DNA of 64,000 nucleotides from Pseudomonas alliivorans. GTDB lineage: Bacteria; Pseudomonadota; Gammaproteobacteria; Pseudomonadales; Pseudomonadaceae. Below, piece by piece: positions 30,410 through 39,457 of this stretch. Every line of letters starts with the position of its first letter. The first letter of the stretch is position 1. The notes under the pieces were generated by a model. It was not told the DNA's origin and searched no databases. It saw only the letters and a list, made by a program, of their open reading frames with translations. The stretch spans positions 1 to 64,000 of the forward strand of contig NZ_JAFFZW010000012.1 of assembly GCF_017826695.1 (NCBI RefSeq), given 5' to 3'. The translations under genes were made by a program, and so were the position numbers.

Positions 30410-31513
30410 TTATTGCTCCTTGGAAAAGTAAGCGGTCACTGCTTCGATAACGCGTTCGACTTCTTCAGCGGTGAGGCCGGGGAAGCATGGCAAAGAGATG
30501 ACGGTATCACATGCCTTCTCGGTTACGTCCAGCGCCACCGACGGGGCGGCCGCGTAAGCCGGTTGCTTGTGGTCGGCGATTGGATAGTGGATGTCTGTGC
30601 TGACCTGTCTTTCTTTCAGGGCGGCAGAGAATGCAGCCCTGTCATTAACGCGAACGACATACAGATGGCCCACATAATCCTCAGCTACCGAAGACGGTAG
30701 TTGCATGTCCAGACCCGCGAAGGCATCGCTGTAGCGCTTGGCAATCGAGCGGCGCTGTTCGTTCCAGTTGTCCAGATGCGGCAATTTGATACGCAGTATC
30801 GCGGCCTGCATTTCATCGAGGCGGCTATTGCGACCACCTGGGATGGCAACGCGGTATTTCTGATCCCAGCCGTACTGGCGCAGTTGACGAATGCGGGCGG
30901 CAAGTTGATCGTCGTTGGTTGCCACCGCTCCGCCATCACCCAATGCACCCAGGTTCTTGGTCGGGTAAAAACTGAAGCAGGCAATCGTACCGAAGCTGCC
31001 TGCCTGCTTGCCATTACGACGTGCACCATGAGACTGCGCGCAATCTTCAAGAACCGGAATGCCTGCCGCGGTAGCAATCTGAACGATTTCTTCGATGTTC
31101 GCCAACTGACCGTAAAGGTGCGTCACGATAATGACCGATGGACTCGACTCGGCGAGTACAGTGGACAGTGACTTTGTGCACAGTGTGAGAGTGTCTGGAT
31201 CGACGTCCGCATACACAGGTTCTGCACCTACGGCATGGATCGCCGTGCTGCCGTAAAAGCCAGCGTTTGCGACAGCGACCACACGATCACCCTTGGAAAC
31301 GCCCAAACCTCTGAGGGCCAGTTCAAGCGCGTCGGACCCATTGGCTACGCTGATGCAGTGCGAAACGCCAACGTATGCAGCAAACTCTTCCTCGAACAGT
31401 TTTACTTCGTTGCCCAGCACGTACCAATGGCTGTCCAGTACGGATTTTAGCGGGGTGGCGAAATCGAGCCCGGCGTTGGCTTTGACGGCGGAGAAGAGAG
31501 GAATGTTTTCCAT
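30410..31513 (-). CDS. dTDP-3-keto-sugar aminotransferase (DegT/DnrJ/EryC1/StrS; FdtB-like)
   Basis: This 367-residue PLP-dependent sugar aminotransferase has the PLP Schiff-base lysine as K186 in SFYPTKNLGALGDGG. Asp157 and Gln160 lie in LEDCAQSHGA, and the NGSDAL phosphate-binding region is near residue 60. Next to the ketoisomerase/acetyltransferase fusion, the likely reaction is amination of dTDP-3-keto-6-deoxyhexose at C3, leading to Fuc3N or Qui3N. ATG 31513 has GGAAG 5 bases upstream; the frame opens at 31558, inside the preceding gene. Confidence 0.88.
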   Translation of the reverse strand: MENIPLFSAVKANAGLDFATPLKSVLDSHWYVLGNEVKLFEEEFAAYVGVSHCISVANGSDALELALRGLGVSKGDRVVAVANAGFYGSTAIHAVGAEPVYADVDPDTLTLCTKSLSTVLAESSPSVIIVTHLYGQLANIEEIVQIATAAGIPVLEDCAQSHGARRNGKQAGSFGTIACFSFYPTKNLGALGDGGAVATNDDQLAARIRQLRQYGWDQKYRVAIPGGRNSRLDEMQAAILRIKLPHLDNWNEQRRSIAKRYSDAFAGLDMQLPSSVAEDYVGHLYVVRVNDRAAFSAALKERQVSTDIHYPIADHKQPAYAAAPSVALDVTEKACDTVISLPCFPGLTAEEVERVIEAVTAYFSKEQ

Positions 31514-31527
31514 GAGGGCTTCCATAA

Positions 31528-33405
31528 TCAGTGAGGCGAACGATTGATAAGTTCGCACGCATTAGGCATCGCGAAAATTTTGAAGGTCGAGCTGACAGTG
31601 TAAAGTTTCAGATCGCATTTTCCGGGCAGTGCGGTAGTAGCGATAGGGCCTTCGTAGCCGCTACGAAGAGCAGCTTTGTCGCCAAGGGCTACAGCAACGT
31701 CCGGTCGCTTCACGTCAATACTCATCGCACCTACGACTTTACCGGCTTCCACCGCAACCAGATACTGAGGTGTGCCATTGGCGGGGGCGATATAGCTCCA
31801 GCCTCTGAATACCCAGCCATCGGCAGTCTTGCGCACTTCATCCAGGTTGCCGAGAGCAACTGTCTGGCTCTGCGGAGCCTTGAGCAGAAACTCCCCCTTT
31901 TCCAAAAACAGACGTTGAGTGAGCTGTTGAGCCTCGACCATGGCAACGCGCGGGTCTTTACCCGTCTCGCTGTCCTTTATTGCCTCGACAATCGGGCGTC
32001 CGATTGCCGACTTCTGGATATTTGTGGAATTGAGCGTGTTTGCACTCCACGACACCGCATTGGTCCAGGCCATCCAGGTCGCGAGCACGATAAGGCATTT
32101 CAGGTAGAACCGATCAGATTTCACGGCCCGTGCAACCGAGGCCGACGTCTGTGCACTCGAATAGCGGGTCGTTGCAATAGCAATGAGCATTGCCAGAAAA
32201 GGTAGGGTCACAAACAGGTACCGGCCTTGCGGTTGCGGCATCGAGTTCTGAGAGGCGAGCAAACTGAGCAGAATAATGGACGGAAACAGCCCCAGGATCA
32301 TGATCAGTGGCAACAGGTTTTTCAGCAGAAAAGCCGATTTGTTGTCAGGCGAGTACACACGCAGTGTCTGGATGATCGCTGCCAGCACAAGCGCCATGAA
32401 CAGCAGGGCAGCTACCGTGTAGTAAGGTGGTGAGATGAATATATTCATCCATCCGGTCACCGAGAAGTAGCTCATCAATGTAAGCGTGATCCACGGGGCA
32501 ATGTTGCCCATTTCCAGAAGCTTGCCAGAGCAGCCGATGTAACACGTTCCAAAACCTGCCGCAGGGTTGGTCTTGTGCATCTCCACAAACTGAAGCTGCC
32601 CGGAAATTCCGGTTATCTCTCCAAATTCAAGGTAGGTGAACACGAGCATAGGCGCAGAGACAATGACCGCGACGAGCAGGATGGTTGCAATATGCTTGGT
32701 CAGCCTTTGCTTTCCGAACACTTGAGTTGCGGCAAACATAACGCCGGCAAAAACCAGAGCAGGCAATAAATACAGCTTTGCCATGAGCATCAGTGCGATG
32801 GACCCGCCCAGACAGATGGCCGTGTATTTCGCTGGCGTCTTCAGAAAACCCAGCAAGGCACTCAAAAGCAAAGCTACGCTCATGACACCATAAGCATCAC
32901 TATTGAAATAGGAGAAAGCAAAAGATACTTGAGGGACCAAAGCGACTGCGAGAGCGCCCAGCGCTGCGGCTTTCTTTGGCATTCCGGCCCTGTGACCAAT
33001 ACGAAACAGGGCACATATGAATATCGCACCCAATATCCAGTTGAAGCACCGCACCGCCAGGTAAGCAAACTCGGATGGGAGCATCCAGCTCAAGCCATAG
33101 GAGCTGATCAGCGCGCCAATGACATGCGGAAAGGGCAGGCCGTGGTACCAGAAATCACCTGGCTGCCAGGTATGGCCCGAAATCGTTCCTGTGAATGCTT
33201 TGACTGGCTCCGCCGCGTCAGGCATCGAATGGTAAGCCTTTAAATACTCCAGCAAAAAGAAGTGCGTCGATTCATCAGGGGCGCCGTGGAAGGCTATTCC
33301 CAATGACCAGGCCGCCAATATCAAAAAATAGGTAACGGCCAGTACCCGTTGGTAACGGGTGCTGGACCAGCCTGTTTGATTGTCTGAATGAGTTGATTCA
33401 GGCAC
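31528..33405 (-). CDS. DUF2142-like polytopic membrane protein
   Basis: The 625-residue inner-membrane protein has about twelve helices and a C-terminal soluble part (from about residue 500). The first loop (GAPDESTHFFLLEYLKAYHS, with DE) resembles the acidic first loop of GT-C transferases, and the overall layout matches the DUF2142 family found in polysaccharide loci. It is likely a second polyprenyl-linked sugar transferase or polymer-modifying enzyme. Function is inferred from position between the giant glycosyltransferase and the aminotransferase, 14 bp before the latter's start. Confidence 0.72.
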   Translation of the reverse strand: MPESTHSDNQTGWSSTRYQRVLAVTYFLILAAWSLGIAFHGAPDESTHFFLLEYLKAYHSMPDAAEPVKAFTGTISGHTWQPGDFWYHGLPFPHVIGALISSYGLSWMLPSEFAYLAVRCFNWILGAIFICALFRIGHRAGMPKKAAALGALAVALVPQVSFAFSYFNSDAYGVMSVALLLSALLGFLKTPAKYTAICLGGSIALMLMAKLYLLPALVFAGVMFAATQVFGKQRLTKHIATILLVAVIVSAPMLVFTYLEFGEITGISGQLQFVEMHKTNPAAGFGTCYIGCSGKLLEMGNIAPWITLTLMSYFSVTGWMNIFISPPYYTVAALLFMALVLAAIIQTLRVYSPDNKSAFLLKNLLPLIMILGLFPSIILLSLLASQNSMPQPQGRYLFVTLPFLAMLIAIATTRYSSAQTSASVARAVKSDRFYLKCLIVLATWMAWTNAVSWSANTLNSTNIQKSAIGRPIVEAIKDSETGKDPRVAMVEAQQLTQRLFLEKGEFLLKAPQSQTVALGNLDEVRKTADGWVFRGWSYIAPANGTPQYLVAVEAGKVVGAMSIDVKRPDVAVALGDKAALRSGYEGPIATTALPGKCDLKLYTVSSTFKIFAMPNACELINRSPH

Positions 33406-33468
33406 GTATATCCCCTACTACAGCCACCGTCTCAGTCATGCGGAAAGAAACCAGATTAATGAGATGAA

Positions 33469-36400
33469 TCAATTTTTGACTCTCGGTGGCCAAGCCAGGC
33501 TGAAGTCTTCATGGTGCAGTGTCAGATTTGGACTGTACGCATAATCCACTTGGATGTTTGGCCAGCGGGCCTGGATGTACTGAATTTCCTGGCTGAACCG
33601 TGCCTGCTTTTGGGGAGTATCCTCCAGCCCTCGGGTTGCCGACTCATGGTGGTACAGCTCTGCGTAAGGGGTCCAGACATTGAGATAACCCGCTTCCTGA
33701 ACCCGTAAGCAGAAGTCCACGTCGTTGAAAGCAATTTTCAGATTTTCCTCGTTCAATCCCCCGACTTCATCAAATACTGACTTCTTGATGATCAGACAGG
33801 CTGCGGTCACTGCCGAGAATTCCTGAATCAGTTCTGCCCTGCAGAAATATCCATGAACGCCTTTAGGCAGATACTTGTGCGCATGGCCCGCAACACCGCC
33901 GATCCCCACGAGAACCCCGCCGTGCTGCAACCGATTGTCGGGATACCAAAGGCGCGCACCGACTGCGCCGACTTTTGGTTGAAGTGCAATCGACACCATT
34001 TCACTCAACCATTCCGGCGTAATCACCTCAATGTCATTGTTTATCAAGCCAATGAGCTCGCCGTTCGCGATGCGCACTGCGCCGTTATTCAACGCGGAAT
34101 AGTTGAATGGACCGTCATCCCGTAAAACGCGGACGTTCTCTTCCTGGTCAATTTGAGCGAAATACTCGAGCGACTCCGGATCGTCTGAACCATTGTCTAT
34201 AAGAACAATTTCATAGTTTTTATACGTGGTCAGATTCTTGATGCTGTCGATGCACTGTTTCACGAGTGCATGAGCATTCCGCGTCGGTATGACCAACGTT
34301 ACCAGAGGTAGCACTTCCGGCAGCGCATAATGAACGCGGTACATGCCGGTAGGCAGCAGTTCTGTTGATCCTATCCCGCCTTTGCGCTGCAGATGCTCAT
34401 CCAGTGCCTTGACACCTGCAAGCGCTGCGTAAGGCTTTTCGTCGCCCGCCATCGCCGTACTACCGGCGTGAATTCTCCAGTGGTAAAGCACTCGAGGAAT
34501 GTGAATGATCTGATTGCGTTCGAGCTTGTCTACGCAACGCAGCGCAAGATCGTAGTCCTGAGCACCCTCAAGACCGACCCGAAACTTTCCTACCTGATTC
34601 ACGAGGTCTCGCCGATAGGCTGCCAAATGACAGATCATATTCTGCGAGCGAAACAGAAACTCGTTCCAGTCCGATTTAAAGTAAGGTGAGCTACGATTGC
34701 CTTCGGTATCGATCTTGTCTTCATCGGAGTAGATCAGGCCTGCATCCGGGTTTTCGCGGATAGTGCGCGCAATCCAGTACAGAGCATGCGCAGGGAGCAG
34801 GTCGTCATTGTCCATCAGCGCGATGAACTGACCTTTGGCGACATCCAGCGCCGAATTGCTGGCCTGCGAGATGTGACCGTTGCTGCCTCGGAAAACGACT
34901 TTGATACGTTTGTCGCTTGCCTTCAGAGATTTCAGGTATTCGATGACGGCCGGATTGGTTGACGCGTCGTCAGCCAGGCAAAGCTCCCAGTTTGTATAAA
35001 GCTGTTTCCGGACGCTCTCTACTGCTTCTCGCAGGAAGTCCAGCGGGGGGTTATACACGGGCATTATGATAGAGATGAGTGGGTATTCGATCCATCTTCC
35101 CATATGCTCGGTGATGCGCTGGATATCGGCTTCGCCCAGCGTGTCGTAATACTCGACCCAGCGAGAATAGTCATGACGATCCGGAATTTCGCGGGTTTCT
35201 GCCCCTACAAATGCATGTTGGGCTTCGCCGCGTACCCAGCGAGCTTGCGCCATGACTCCGGCAAGCCCTCTCAGTCGCCAGACCTGATACGCCTTGACCG
35301 CAGTGCTTGAGACACCGCCCCCGCGTTGGATAACCGTTCTCAGCAATGCTGCCGCACGTTTTGCACGCTGCAACGATTTCCGAACCTTTCTTAGAGGGGC
35401 AGTCACTTTCCAGCTGTATGACGATTGCATGGCAATAATCTGCAGATTCAGGTTGTGAACGTGCGTGTCCTTATCGACCAATGCAAGGCGATGGCTTTCC
35501 TGAATCGAACGAGACGAGGCTTCGAACTCCGACAGCGCCTGAGCATGGCTTTCCTGAGCAGCCTGTTTGGCTGCTTCAAGTTCCTGAAGTGCGAGGCGAT
35601 GGCTTTCCTGAGCTTCCATATTTGCGGTCTCGAGTTCCTTGAACGCCTGACGATGAGTTTCCTGTGCTTGAAGATTCGCCGCCTCAAGCTCTTGAATTGC
35701 CAGACGGTGGCTCTCTTGGCCACTTATGTTGGCCGCTTGAAGTTCTTGAAGCGCAAGACGGTGGCTTTCCTGGGCCTCAAGATTCGCGTCGCCAAGTTCC
35801 TTGAGCGCTTGGCGATGACTATCCTGTATCGCAAGTTTTGAGGCTTCAAGCTCTTCCAACGCGAGGCGATGACTTTCCTCGACCGCCAGATTTGCTATTT
35901 CCACTGCCTCGAGAGCTGAGCGGTCTTTGAGATTCAAATCCGATATAGACTCAAGCGCAAGCTTGAGCTCCTCTTCCTGTTGAAGGAGTCGTTCAGCGAC
36001 CTGTCCTTCCGTGAATAAAGTAAACGCAATCTGTATTTTGAACGACTTCCCGCCTAATAGCGAATTGAGATCAACCGGCAGCACAATGTGCGGATCGTCA
36101 TCAAGGGCCATGAACATGGTGCTGTCGTTGATCTCGTTATTGAACGCTGTTGTGCCGGCAGCCGTCAAAGGCGCTTCGGCACTGTCACGCCATGACCAGA
36201 CCTCTGTATTGGCCATGTATATTTTTATGCTGTCGATCGAGAACGATTGCCTTACATTGGTCGGGTCGAACCGAAGTTTCGCACATCGCAGCGATGCCGG
36301 AATGGAAAACAGCAGCGTCTGACGTCCATCATGTACAAACTGGTTCTTGGTACGCTCTTCCGTGAAACTACCGTCCTCTGCGCCCAAGTAAAGCGTCGCC

Positions 36401-38100
36401 AGCCGTGGTGCTGTATTTTCCAGCGAGCCCATCTTCTGGATGGTAACGTCCGGGGACCAGTTCATAAAGGTGACGGCCTCACGACCTGTCACCCTTTCCT
36501 GGAACATCGCTTCCAGAACGATATAGCGATTGAGCTCTTCTTCAGTCACCGCCAAGCCGACACTGCCCATCAACTCGATAATGAAGTCGCGCCTGCTGAT
36601 CATTGTCGTTGTTGGATAAAACGGAGTAGAGCAGGCAATCAACAACAGGAAGCCGCGCATCAGCAGGTGACCGAGCTCAACTCCCTCCTTCATCTCCCAC
36701 TCGATGTCGATAAGGTGTGGCTTGCCCTCGGCATCGATAATAATGTTCTGTGGAACAGCATCGATGTAGTGACCAGGAAGTCGGGCGTCAACATGATCCA
36801 GTGTTGACAAGCTGCCTTCTGCCGCAACGAGTTGCCTGAGGCTGTCCAGATATTCGTTCAGGAACGGTGCGAATGTTTCAACAGTCCAGTTCTGGGTTGT
36901 GGTGGCTTCAAGAAAGCGTAGGCTGAGCAGGTTGCCTTTGGCATACCCGTGAGCCGGGGGGAGGATGAACCTGAACTGATCGGCGGGTCTGTCGACAGGC
37001 GTCGAGTTGCTGAGCCGTTGGTATTGCACCTCAATACCATCGGGCGTGGTGACAAACACGGAAGCTTTGCAGTACTCGGGATTACGACCTGTGCTGTAGT
37101 GATAAGCCAGCACATTTTCCGGGACGGACTGTTCTTGCGCGCAGGAAGCGACAACCAGAAACGAGTTCGCCAGGTCCATGCCTAGCTGATTATCGATAAC
37201 GACAGGCCAGGCCTTTTCAAGGTTGAAGGTTGTATTTGAAGGCAGTTGAGGGTCTTTGCGAGTGTTTTGTGTCGCCAGCGCCGCCGCATCAAAATTTTTC
37301 GACTTGAAGCCGTTTTCAGTGACCAGGGAGTTGGGGATCTTGTAGTCAGGGTAGGGCGACAAGAAGCTTGATGACGCAAAGCCTGCGCGCGCTACGAGCG
37401 CTTCCAGTTCTCTGCGGCCAAAGGTCTTGGGCTGGCGATCGGCATAGCGTCCTTCGATGCCGTACATGGCTACGCCGACATGATCTTCCGGAGCTCCGGC
37501 AAAGTACTTGAGGCCGAGTTGGTTCTCGATGGCGATGAACAGGTGCCCATCAGGCTTCAGCAACTTGCGAACCCGCGCCAGCATGCCGTATGCCGGATCT
37601 GCGTCATTGCTGAACATACTGGCATATTCAAGCACGCCTATCAGCGTGACCACATCGAACTGCTCATCGACCTTGAAGTCGTCGAACCTTTCTGCGAGCA
37701 CTGTAACGTTATCAAGGCCCCGAGTCCGGCTGGCCGCTATTGCGGCGCGGCGCGGGCTGCCCTCCAATGAAAGTACAGTGGCCCCTGCCTCTCCGAGATA
37801 GCGGCTGATAGCCCCGCAACCTGCGCCGATTTCCAGAACCGATTTGCCTTTGAGCAAGTGTTCGAAAGGGCGGAACAGGTTGCCGCGACTTGAACTCAAG
37901 TGATAAAGCTTGGCCCAGTCAGTGCAGTACATTGGCAACTCGGTAGACAGCACCGAAACATCATTCGCTCCACGAACAATCGCGGCCAGTTCATTCTCGG
38001 CCTTGTCACCATCGCTATAGGCAATGCCTTGATAATCCGAGCGCACCCAAACTGCCGTGTCTGCGTCACGGGTATAGCCAAATTTATCAAGATCAAGCAT
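33469..38100 (-). CDS. Methyltransferase / kinase-like / 18-residue-repeat coil / double GT2 fusion protein
   Basis: This 1,543-residue O-antigen protein has four visible parts. (1) A SAM methyltransferase at about 40-250, motif I VLEIGAGCGAISRYL at 88-102. (2) A kinase-like segment at about 330-550 with HYIDAVPQNIIID (444-456) and LIDIEWE (463-469), resembling catalytic and metal-binding loops. (3) A helical region at about 700-895 with eight 18-residue repeats (739-882). (4) Two GT-A family 2 domains at about 1006-1215 (IIMPVYNPPL, MDNDD at 1096-1100) and 1264-1490 (LVIPTRNA, LINNDIEV). A beta-rich segment lies at 590-690. The first three modules mirror WbdD, the O9a chain terminator and length ruler; the last two look like polymerising transferases. 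The start overlaps wzt by 8 bp. Confidence 0.88.
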   Translation of the reverse strand: MLDLDKFGYTRDADTAVWVRSDYQGIAYSDGDKAENELAAIVRGANDVSVLSTELPMYCTDWAKLYHLSSSRGNLFRPFEHLLKGKSVLEIGAGCGAISRYLGEAGATVLSLEGSPRRAAIAASRTRGLDNVTVLAERFDDFKVDEQFDVVTLIGVLEYASMFSNDADPAYGMLARVRKLLKPDGHLFIAIENQLGLKYFAGAPEDHVGVAMYGIEGRYADRQPKTFGRRELEALVARAGFASSSFLSPYPDYKIPNSLVTENGFKSKNFDAAALATQNTRKDPQLPSNTTFNLEKAWPVVIDNQLGMDLANSFLVVASCAQEQSVPENVLAYHYSTGRNPEYCKASVFVTTPDGIEVQYQRLSNSTPVDRPADQFRFILPPAHGYAKGNLLSLRFLEATTTQNWTVETFAPFLNEYLDSLRQLVAAEGSLSTLDHVDARLPGHYIDAVPQNIIIDAEGKPHLIDIEWEMKEGVELGHLLMRGFLLLIACSTPFYPTTTMISRRDFIIELMGSVGLAVTEEELNRYIVLEAMFQERVTGREAVTFMNWSPDVTIQKMGSLENTAPRLATLYLGAEDGSFTEERTKNQFVHDGRQTLLFSIPASLRCAKLRFDPTNVRQSFSIDSIKIYMANTEVWSWRDSAEAPLTAAGTTAFNNEINDSTMFMALDDDPHIVLPVDLNSLLGGKSFKIQIAFTLFTEGQVAERLLQQEEELKLALESISDLNLKDRSALEAVEIANLAVEESHRLALEELEASKLAIQDSHRQALKELGDANLEAQESHRLALQELQAANISGQESHRLAIQELEAANLQAQETHRQAFKELETANMEAQESHRLALQELEAAKQAAQESHAQALSEFEASSRSIQESHRLALVDKDTHVHNLNLQIIAMQSSYSWKVTAPLRKVRKSLQRAKRAAALLRTVIQRGGGVSSTAVKAYQVWRLRGLAGVMAQARWVRGEAQHAFVGAETREIPDRHDYSRWVEYYDTLGEADIQRITEHMGRWIEYPLISIIMPVYNPPLDFLREAVESVRKQLYTNWELCLADDASTNPAVIEYLKSLKASDKRIKVVFRGSNGHISQASNSALDVAKGQFIALMDNDDLLPAHALYWIARTIRENPDAGLIYSDEDKIDTEGNRSSPYFKSDWNEFLFRSQNMICHLAAYRRDLVNQVGKFRVGLEGAQDYDLALRCVDKLERNQIIHIPRVLYHWRIHAGSTAMAGDEKPYAALAGVKALDEHLQRKGGIGSTELLPTGMYRVHYALPEVLPLVTLVIPTRNAHALVKQCIDSIKNLTTYKNYEIVLIDNGSDDPESLEYFAQIDQEENVRVLRDDGPFNYSALNNGAVRIANGELIGLINNDIEVITPEWLSEMVSIALQPKVGAVGARLWYPDNRLQHGGVLVGIGGVAGHAHKYLPKGVHGYFCRAELIQEFSAVTAACLIIKKSVFDEVGGLNEENLKIAFNDVDFCLRVQEAGYLNVWTPYAELYHHESATRGLEDTPQKQARFSQEIQYIQARWPNIQVDYAYSPNLTLHHEDFSLAWPPRVKN
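35455..35886 (-). repeat. Eight tandem 54-bp repeats encoding 18-residue helical units
   Basis: Residues 739-882 of the fusion protein form eight in-register units, consensus xAQESHRLALQELEAANL. The most constant part is ESHRLAL followed by ELEA. Eighteen residues equal five alpha-helical turns and also 11+7, the hendecad-heptad coiled-coil period. The last unit is degenerate at its C-terminal half. The units are similar at DNA level, so copy number could vary by recombination. Confidence 0.9.
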
Positions 38101-39457
38101 TAGCGATTACCGATTCAATGGCCATAGAGGCGCCAAGGTCTATCAAGCCCAGAAGCTTTGGAGTGGGTTCGACGATGAAATGTATGGAGTCATAGCGCCT
38201 GTCGTGAGGAATAACCTCTTCGCCTTGCCGAGATGCAATTCCAACAGAGATGAAGTAGTCGCCTGTTGCCAGAGCGTTCCTGAACCTCACACAGGCCTTT
38301 GCCTGAGTGCCGGGACTTCCTATCAGGCCAACACCTTCGCACTCCTGCATATAAGAGTTGGTGCCGTAGACGGTCACACCTTCCTTGGTCTTGATGGTGA
38401 AACCGATGATCGGATTGACGACCATGCGGTTAAACCCCAATGCCAGGTTGAACACGATTTCTTCACCTGACTCTATGCTGTTGGGAAACTCTCGGCCTGA
38501 CGCGCTCATATGGAAATCAAGCAGCGTCGCAGCACCGTCACCCCATCGGTATTCATGTGGGTTGTAGCCAGGTCGGCTGGCGTAGACGTCCTCGTCAAAC
38601 CGCAGTGCTACGGTGTCGCTTTCAACCGGAGCAATCTCGACTCGCTCGGCTTCTGCCAGGTCCAGACTTTTGTCCGTGATCGGGCTCTTGTCACGTCCGA
38701 ACAGCAGATCTGTGTAGCGATTGATCACGGGGCGTGACTCGCCGATCATCTCGATCCTGCTCTGTTCCAGCAGAATGGCGCGGGAACAGTGAGTGACCAC
38801 TTGCTCACTGGAGTGCGTGACCAGAAGAATACTGGTGCCGCTCTCCTTCAACTGCCGAAGACGTTCGAAGCATTTGGCTTGGAATCGGGCGTCGCCGACG
38901 GACAAGGCTTCGTCGACGACCAGAATTTCCGGGTCTACCTGGGCCTGAACCGCAAAGGCCAGGCGCACCGCCATACCGCTCGAGTAGGCTTTGACGGGCT
39001 GATCGAGGAACTCGCCGATGTCGGCAAAGCCCGCGATGGCATCGAATCGTTCATCGACCTCGTCACGCGTCAGACCCAGTACGGCAGCGTTCAGATATAC
39101 GTTTTCACGGCCAGTGAATTCGGGGTTGAAGCCCGAGCCCAGTTCAAGCAAGGCTGCCACCCGACCGCGAGTCTGGATCTCGCCGATAGTGGGGTTCAAA
39201 GTCCCGCAGATTATCTGCAGCAAGGTCGACTTGCCCGAGCCGTTGCGGCCGACAATGCCTACGGTCTCGCCTTTTTTGACCTCGAAGCTGATGTCTCGCA
39301 ACGCCCAGAACTCTTTGCCGTAGGTGGTGGCCTGCTTGCCGGACCAGCGTTGCAGCCTGGGCACCAATGCTTGCTTGAGGCGTTCATGAGGTTTGTCGTA
39401 GGTATAAAAACACTTCGACACGTTATTCACGCTGATAACCGGTTGATCAGATGACAT
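38093..39457 (-). CDS. wzt: Wzt, O-antigen ABC transporter ATP-binding subunit
   Basis: This 454-residue protein has Walker A GRNGSGKST, signature YSSGMAVRLAFAV and Walker B ILVVDEALSVGD. The C-terminal extension, from about residue 270 to the end, is of the size and type of the Wzt carbohydrate-binding domain that recognises terminally capped O-polysaccharide before export in O8/O9a-type systems. With Wzm it exports undecaprenyl-diphosphate-linked chains. It overlaps wzm by 11 bp and the giant gene by 8 bp. Confidence 0.93.
   Translation of the reverse strand: MSSDQPVISVNNVSKCFYTYDKPHERLKQALVPRLQRWSGKQATTYGKEFWALRDISFEVKKGETVGIVGRNGSGKSTLLQIICGTLNPTIGEIQTRGRVAALLELGSGFNPEFTGRENVYLNAAVLGLTRDEVDERFDAIAGFADIGEFLDQPVKAYSSGMAVRLAFAVQAQVDPEILVVDEALSVGDARFQAKCFERLRQLKESGTSILLVTHSSEQVVTHCSRAILLEQSRIEMIGESRPVINRYTDLLFGRDKSPITDKSLDLAEAERVEIAPVESDTVALRFDEDVYASRPGYNPHEYRWGDGAATLLDFHMSASGREFPNSIESGEEIVFNLALGFNRMVVNPIIGFTIKTKEGVTVYGTNSYMQECEGVGLIGSPGTQAKACVRFRNALATGDYFISVGIASRQGEEVIPHDRRYDSIHFIVEPTPKLLGLIDLGASMAIESVIANA

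Noticed and set aside
35455-35886. CRISPR array
   Set aside because: The 54-bp periodicity is in-frame protein repeats without unique spacers, inside a coding region.
33469-38100. Possibility that the giant gene is an artefactual merger of two genes
   Set aside because: One uninterrupted frame of 1,543 codons, with no internal stop or start site with a good ribosome-binding site at the domain borders that I could see; the helical repeats link the two halves.
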